Below are positions 57,735-64,000 of a stretch of 64,000 bases of DNA, piece after piece. Made by a program: the position numbers and the translations under genes. Numbering within the stretch: the stretch's first letter is position 1; each line of letters opens with the position of its first letter. Under the pieces are notes generated by a model that was not told the origin of the DNA, ran no database searches, and saw only the letters and a list, made by a program, of their open reading frames with translations. The DNA comes from Poronia punctata (Eukaryota > Ascomycota > Sordariomycetes > Xylariales > Xylariaceae). The DNA lies in the NCBI GenBank assembly GCA_022579005.1, contig MU401458.1, positions 1-64,000 of the forward strand. Reading direction: 5' to 3'.

Positions 57735-58771
57735 GATGGGCCAAGCCGCACCTCCGGGTGCCAGCTCCTGCCACTTGTCTTATGTCGTCGTTGGGAAACC
57801 AGAGTGCACCTATATGTTCAAGCTACCGGGGTAAAGACGCAATAGGGGGGAGCATTGTCGCGGCCGAGTACTGCCGGGTTTTATGGTTTCGTGAAGTTGT
57901 AACTGTAGTAAGGATATTGAAGTATTGCTTGTTGAACGTATCCCAAGCCGAACCCCACGTCGCATACCTACATACACGTACTGGGTATGTCCACTGTCGA
58001 GGAGTTGGATAGGGACTCGTAATGATTCTAACCTAGCACTAATTAGGTAATAGTACGTACTTACTTTGTAAAGAAGTGAAGTCACATGAGTGGGTACAGG
58101 CAACAGAGACAGGATCACTGACGAGGGCACTATGCGGTCAGGCTCTGCAGGTAGACTAGCCCAAGGGGCCCAAACCTTGAAATAGACGGCGGGTTACAGT
58201 GGGGACCCATTAGAAACGAGCAAAACCAAACTTTTTTTCTAAACTTACAACTGCAATAACTTTGTCAATTTATAAGATATAAGGTTATATGTAATTTTAG
58301 TATATTAGGCATGCTATAATAAACATAGATAAAAAAAGAAAAATTTAATACCTATTTTATTTATTTAATTATACATGTTTTAAACTTTTGCTAAAAAAGT
58401 AGATAAGTATATTCTTTAATAATTAAATTAAATAAATAGGTATATGTTAAGTATTTATATAATATAAAAGCTAATAATAGCTATTACATACTTTTATTTT
58501 TAATAGATATTAGACCATGTTGTAGTTATGTTATGTATTGTTAAACATGTTGAGTTTTGGTGTAAAACATCGTGGTGCTCGTTTCTAATGGGTCCCCACT
58601 GTACATGCTGAGCAAACTGAATTACAGGGCTTGGAAACAGCTGGGGCTCATTTCGTAGGTAATTGCAACAAGATGTGTCTTATTGTCCAATGCCTCATCG
58701 AAGGGACTGATATACAAACATAACAACGTCCCTTAGCGATCTTCATGTAATCACTTTGTTTGATATCCATC
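57735..58771. other. Divergent promoter region APL5 / EMC2, holding a MITE
   Basis: Outside the MITE (58197-58601) only short chance frames are seen. The MITE lies about 170 bases upstream of the EMC2 start codon. Confidence 0.7.
58197..58601. mobile_element. 405-bp MITE with 26-bp perfect terminal inverted repeats (Tc1/mariner-pogo type)
   Basis: The left end at 58197-58222 (CAGTGGGGACCCATTAG...) is the exact reverse complement of 58576-58601, 26 bases. Each end is flanked by TA (58195-58196 and 58602-58603), the target duplication of Tc1/mariner/pogo/Fot1 elements. The interior is strongly AT-rich with no coding frame, so it is non-autonomous and may have been RIP-mutated inside. Transposase source is not in the window. 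Confidence 0.9.
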
Positions 58772-59990
58772 ATGTCCTCTTCGCTCCTTCAACCCCCCGG
58801 CCAACTTCCTCCGGCCACGGCCTTGAAGCTTTCCGAGCAGGCCCCGGACATCTACCGAAAACAACCAAGCGGATCAGCTTCAGCTCTTTCGTCTCTGTTA
58901 CTGACAACAGAGACACAAGAGTCATGGACGGTTTATGAGAACCTCTTTCTTTCATGTCTCCGCACGGGTCATGATGAAACTGCTCAACAGTGTCTTCTTC
59001 AGCTTGTTGACAGGTTTGGTGAAGACAATGAACGGATCATGGCTTTAAAGGGGCTGTTCAAAGAAGCCGCCGCTGTCGACGATGTTCAACTTGAAGCAAT
59101 TCTACGCGAATATGAACAGATCTTGGAGGGAAACCCAACAAATCTGGTATGTCCGGTAGTCACCCTTGCCCACGGGCCACATCGCACTATCAGACTATCT
59201 CATCGTACGTTCAAACGCCGTCAACAAGGGCTAATGAATGTCTTATAGCCTATAGCAAAGCGACGTGCTGCATTACTACGATCTACGGGTCGTGCCGTCG
59301 ATGCGGTGACTGCCTTGACCTCGCTCCTTGACATGTCACCAACGGATGCAGAGGCTTGGGCTGAGTTGGCCGACTTGTACCTCGCACAAGGCTTATATCA
59401 ACAAGCTATTTTCGCTCAAGAAGAAGTCCTAGTTCTGCAGCCGAATGCCTGGAATGTTTGTTCCCTCCATTAGGTCCTTCCATCTGCCCAATGGATATCT
59501 TGTGCTTCCTCATGCCCCTTGCGTTTTGCTAAGTTCATATCTCCCTAGGTACACGCTCGGCTAGGCGAGATGCTCTTCATGGCGGCAAAAACATCTGACG
59601 CGCCCAAAAGACTTGCGGAAGCCTTGAAACGATTTTGTCGCAGCGTCGAGCTATGTGACGACTATCTGAGGGGTTACTATGGCCTTAAACTGGTGTGTTA
59701 CGGATGCTGTTGTCTCTTCATCTTGTCGGGCATTGCTAACATCAGATCAGACTACTCAACAACTTCTAAAGGAACCTTCTGGCAAAGCTTCAAAGCAGGT
59801 TGAGTCGGAAGACTGGTCTCTCCCAGAGGTGAGCACTTTGCAGAAGCTCGATCAGGCAGCAACGGAGAAACTGGCAGAAATTGTTCGCCGGAATTCAGCT
59901 GGTGAGAAGGGTTGGCAAGGCTACGACGCGGCTGAAATAGCAGCGGCAAAGGAGCTTCTTGCGGCAAACGCTACTCCCACCATCCATTAA
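58772..59990 (+). CDS. EMC2: ER membrane protein complex subunit 2
   Basis: Four exons (58772-59146, 59249-59455, 59549-59692, 59751-59990), all phase 0, give 321 residues. The protein is built of TPR helices: the N-terminal repeats (SWTVYENLFLSCLRTGHDET), then PIAKRRAALLRSTGRAVDAV, PTDAEAWAELADLYLAQGLY and NAWNVHARLGEMLFMAAK, which is the EMC2 block. There is no membrane span, as expected for the cytosolic scaffold subunit of the EMC, which inserts tail-anchored and multi-pass proteins into the ER. The start codon follows an in-frame non-ATG stretch; ATG at 58772 gives the expected MSSSLLQPP start. The MITE lies just upstream. Confidence 0.92.
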
Positions 59991-60854
59991 CCCCATCCCA
60001 AGTTCTGGTATGTCTAGAACTTGCATGTATCCCCTCTTGAAGGTAGATACATCAAGTATAACATCACATAGACACAAGGATTCTTATACTATACATAATT
60101 ACAGCACTATGCTAAAACATCGGCTCGCATGCTGGGATTCTCATCGGGCTATATGAAATGAAGATCAGGTACCAAATATGTTAGGTGGTTTGCAAAAGCT
60201 TCCTCTGATGCATCATGTACACGTACTCATTGTTATAGTAAAGCATAATACAACAGGTACATAATGCCTCTACATCATCAGCTATATAATCATGGACGCA
60301 GTTATTATACTACGTATCACATGTACGTGTATACACATATGTGTGACTTCTTTAGTACTGTTGGTGCAGGGTACACATGCCGAATGTATTGATACCAGGT
60401 AATCTGCACATTGCGAAGGTTCATTACTACCAACATGCTTAACATATTAGACTATGTAGATATATATATTTACGCACGCTTGCCTTTTTACGCGCTCAGC
60501 AGATACCTTCTTTCCAACTGATCTACCAGTAGGATTGGTCCACAGCAGGTATAAGAGCACGATGTTTGTGCCAACGGCATTTCTCTACACAATCGCAAGT
60601 TGTGCTGCTATAAGTCGGCTTCGACAAATACAGCGACTCCCATATTCCCATACATTCTGTTAGCTTCAGTCTCGTCTTCACACCCGATGTCCCCAACTTA
60701 CACGAAAACACCGGTCTTCTCACACAAACCACCCGCTTATTCATTTCCTGTCCTTCCGTTTACACCTGATCAAAAGAGCTTCCAGTGCAGCACCTTTCTT
60801 CATAAACTAGGAGTTCTTGCCCTCAATACCATTATCGCAGTATTAGTCGCCACG
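59991..60854. other. Intergenic
   Basis: EMC2 3' region and sequence before the kinase-like pseudogene. No supported frame. Confidence 0.6.
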
Positions 60855-61684
60855 ATGACAACAATAACGAACAGCAAACATCCGTCTCTTAACAGTCCCC
60901 GTGGACTCCAACGACGAAGAGGAGAGCGAATATCGCCTTTTGGTCGACGACGAGCATGTCAAGTACGTCACCGTCGACCCGGGTGTATTTCCAAAAGACG
61001 ATCGGACCTTTGCGCCCGTTCTCATTCCTATGCTACTTCCTTTCCCCCCTGGTGACTAGAACGAAGGCCACATCTCCAAGGACCCCGCTTACGCGACGGC
61101 CGGTTTTCTCCCGTGTGACTCGTAGCGACCTCCCCGGAGTCCGGAATATCTGGCACGACAAGCGGATCGACCATCTCGAGCTAAAGAAGCTGAACCGAGG
61201 ACGACAAAACATCCACCTTGTTACATGCCCGGCTTTTGACTTTCCGGTGCTCGTCAAGTTTGCCGAGTTCCCCTGGCAGATGCCGTTCTTTGAGGCTGAA
61301 ACCACTGCATACGAATGGATTGAGGGGAAAGAGATCGGCCCGAGATTCCTTGGTCATTTAACGGAGGCCGGGTAGGGTCTTCGGATTCGTCATGGGAAAC
61401 ATTGACGGCGCGAGGACGGCGGAACCCCGGGATTTGACAGCCTGTCAACTCATCCCAGCGAAACTACATGCGCTTGGGATAAAGCATGGCGACATGAACA
61501 AGCATAACTTCCTCGTTAAAAACAACGGCGAGGCGGTTCTTATTGACTTTAAGACGGTACAGAAATACAGTGAGAAAGCGGAGCTTGAGTCAGAGTATAA
61601 CAATCTCGAGTTGTCGTTAAGAGATCCTTCCTTTACAGGTGGGGTGGGAATTCATTTGGTAAGCGATCACATACCGGGTAGATG
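60855..61684 (+). pseudogene. Broken fungal protein-kinase-like / phosphotransferase-fold gene
   Basis: Fragments of the large Pezizomycotina kinase-like family are recognisable in changing frames: SEYRLLVDDEHVKYVTVDPG and PPGD followed by NEGHISKDP, then RSDLPGVRNIWHDKRIDHLE, FEAETTAYEWIEGKEIGPRF with GHLTEAG, and finally KLHALGIKHGDMNKHNFLV with VLIDF (the HGD..N catalytic loop and metal-binding Asp). Breaks: an in-frame TAG at 61057-61059 where the family usually has Trp (a G-to-A change), a frameshift near 61085-61105, and a TAG plus frameshift near 61372. These make an intact product unlikely; introns do not remove them. The upstream end is unclear. Such genes are expanded and often decay in filamentous ascomycetes. 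Confidence 0.7.
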
Positions 61685-64000
61685 AACAATAGGAAGTTGC
61701 TTTATGATCAAAAGCCGAAAATGCTATATTTCGTTCTACCTGACATATTTCAAAAAAGTTGGCGTTCTACAAGTATTGTTACGCATTTTGTAACTTCATG
61801 TTATATGTATTGGCAATTTGGGAGGAAGGGAAGGCACTGGAGGATGAGTGTTCCTGGAAGATAACCTTTACGTAAGGTACCTATGTCGTACAGGGTTGTA
61901 AACTCGGGCACTACTTCCTACAAGGTACCTACGGTAGTTGAGACTACTCGTACTCGTAGCTGGTTCACATGCAGGAAAGCCCGGTGGGGCCTTGGGCAGG
62001 AAACGGCTGGAAAGCTGTTCCAGCTTCCATCTAGACTAAGTTAGGTTAGACTAAGGTACTGAGAATGTGAGGTACATGTCTACTTCCAGGGATATCGTGT
62101 GTACGTGTAAAGTACATAGAACTGAACAGAACAGCACTAGGTTATTTTATTCCTCTGAGAAACGTGGCTCCAGTTACGGTTGTCTATTCTCCAGGACACC
62201 ATCGTGGATGGCGCATATAGCAAACTTTTTACTCCTGTCCCCTTATACTCTTCGGAGCCAATCACTTTTAGTGTTACCGGGGGCTGGCAACAAGGCTATA
62301 ATTGTTCGGAGATTCGGGAGCAGAAATGCGGCCAGTTGTCGCTGACGGGCACATATGGGTATTGATCTTCCATAATGCACCATCGTCAACTTCGGCCAAG
62401 CGAGGCACACAAACAATAAGCTAAACAACCCACTCGAGATGGGCCGGATAGCTTCTAGCCGCCGTTCCGTTACGTTGCAGCTTCAGGTTTGACTCCATTA
62501 TCGACACCTCACCACGCGACAGTCGGTGGATCGACGAACACCCATCCCGAAGCACCTCTTGGGAGGGTCCTTGTCGGTGCTGGCAACACCACAGTTCTCC
62601 AGCTGCTGCGGTCCTATGGTCGATAAGGTTGACAGGATCGACGAGCTGCTGCAGTCCAGGTTGCCCCCTCTACCACACTCGTGTTACCTATCAGCATCCT
62701 CTGGACACCTAACGATGGGGAAGAACTCTGATGCACCAGAGTATTTGTAGTAATATGACCCCCCCCAAGCCATAGCGTAGCAGCACCGGGCTGGCTGGAC
62801 TGAATTATGATATATATTCTGCCATGTCTTTGCGACTGCATACAGTACTGTGCATCATCGGGGTCCTCATTTTTGCGTTTTTACCCATACTTCAACTGCA
62901 CGTGCTTCCCTGTTAGGTATTGTTCCCGCAAGGCTGGAATCGTTGTACATTACGTCCTTAGGCTACAGTATCGACAAAATAGGCATTCTGTATTCAATGT
63001 TGTGTTCTTTTTCTTACATAACTCTTGCATACTACGTTTCGCAGCGCCCACTTACACCATCACGAAACCATGTTCGGAAACCATGTTCGGGAATGGTCCG
63101 GCCACTTCAGCCCATGCTGCCAGGCACGCCCATCAAATCGTTGTATATGCCATGCTGAGTTGATTAATGATTATGAACACGCTACAAATTTTACTAACTC
63201 GCAGAATCCATAGGAAGGGCAGGTATTAAATTGCCACTCTGCCAGGTCACTTCCTCGGAGTCATCATCCTCACACCGGGCAGCAACCATGGTGACACAGC
63301 CAATGACTCAAGCCTTTAAGACTCCCGGTGTGGATAGGGCAGGTTGGTGGTATTCGGAGGCCGGCCTTCTATGGATGGCTCTGGGCAAAGCGGCCGAATA
63401 ATATGTGAGGCTTCCATGATGCAGGGCGCCTGATAAGGTCACTGTAGGGACCTCTCGTGTGTTGCCAGTGCAAAGCACACCACTCTCCAAAATCCGGACG
63501 AGCAGTCGAGTTTTCGAACCTTTCCTAGCCACGCCACTACCGCGTTTACCATTGGCGTCATCGCTACCCGTGTCGTTCCTGTGGTTTCTTTCCGTTGTTG
63601 CGGGTTTTCAAGCGACCTAGGCCCCTAGACGGCCCGGAGGACTCACCTGTCCGACAACAGTTTTGTCATTATCAATCGTCAGAGGACCAGATACCTATGA
63701 GGGTTCTCTGTCCCACGGCCCGTGTCACGGACGGCTTATTGTATGTGTACAGCATACCTCATACAGGATATAAAATACGCCTTCTGTTTCTTTACCTCCA
63801 ATCGCCAAGTGGGAACAAATCACTCCAAGCATCATCGAAGGTTTGCTCATTCCGAGGCACGGCCTGAGAAGCTTGATTGCATTATCCACCGATCCTATAA
63901 GTAAACGCCTGGTGGGCGCCGTGTGGAAAAGCGGTTCCCATTTCTTTTCTATATGGAACACACCAGAAGTAGAGATTGATCAACCTTGCATCGACCTTTT
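61685..64000. other. Right-end region without a supported gene
   Basis: 2.3 kb of ordinary composition. Two octamers at 61945 and 61951. A plus-strand stretch at 62190-62365 reads protein-like (DTIVDGAYSKLFTPVPLYSS) but is short, and a second at about 62510-62630 is open only briefly; they may be relics of a decayed gene. Nothing else is supported. Confidence 0.55.

Overview
This is nuclear DNA from a filamentous ascomycete (Pezizomycotina, most likely a Sordariomycete). The evidence is dense genes with short introns (about 50-235 nt, GTRNGY donors, CTRAC-like branch sites), lineage-typical proteins (a samB/Mub1 MYND protein, an alpha-aminoadipate-pathway homoaconitase, a fungal BIG1 protein, Zn2Cys6 regulators) and an AT-rich block that looks RIP-mutated. 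The genus cannot be fixed from sequence alone. Gene models were built by hand; every multi-exon model reported as intact sums to a multiple of three.

Layout. 1-8440: gene-free, extremely AT-rich, RIP-like relic block ending sharply. 10187-19353: MUB1/samB (+), an eIF4E-family protein (+), a degenerate EF-hand protein (-), a Zn2Cys6 regulator (-). 20984-28071: homoaconitase LYS4 (+, 11 exons), MID1 calcium channel subunit (+), a small predicted mitochondrial membrane protein (-). 30160-40298: SET1 H3K4 methyltransferase (+), an acidic-tailed unknown protein (-), tropomyosin (+), RRP17 (-). 40862-48679: BIG1 (+), TRM112 (-), an ER cyclophilin B with a possible membrane-anchored splice form (-), mitochondrial ribosomal protein uS13m/SWS2 (+), a membrane dipeptidase (-). 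50532-59990: an RGD2-like F-BAR/DEP/RhoGAP protein (+), AP-3 delta adaptin APL5 (-), a 405-bp MITE, EMC2 (+). 60855-61684: a broken fungal kinase-like gene. 61685-64000: no supported gene.

These are mostly conserved housekeeping genes (translation, chromatin, secretory traffic, lysine synthesis, actin, calcium entry), each apparently independent. No biosynthetic cluster, tRNA, rRNA or CRISPR was seen. The observations most worth a second look are: the isoform switch at the 3' end of cyclophilin B; a perfect 15-bp inverted repeat that puts the branch site and 3' splice site of SET1 intron 1 in a hairpin loop; three genes with an intron directly after or inside the start codon; a RhoGAP domain lacking the arginine finger; a dispersed intergenic octamer TACTCGTA/TACGAGTA present in about 28 copies; the MITE with 26-bp perfect terminal repeats; and the dinucleotide context of the RIP-like block.
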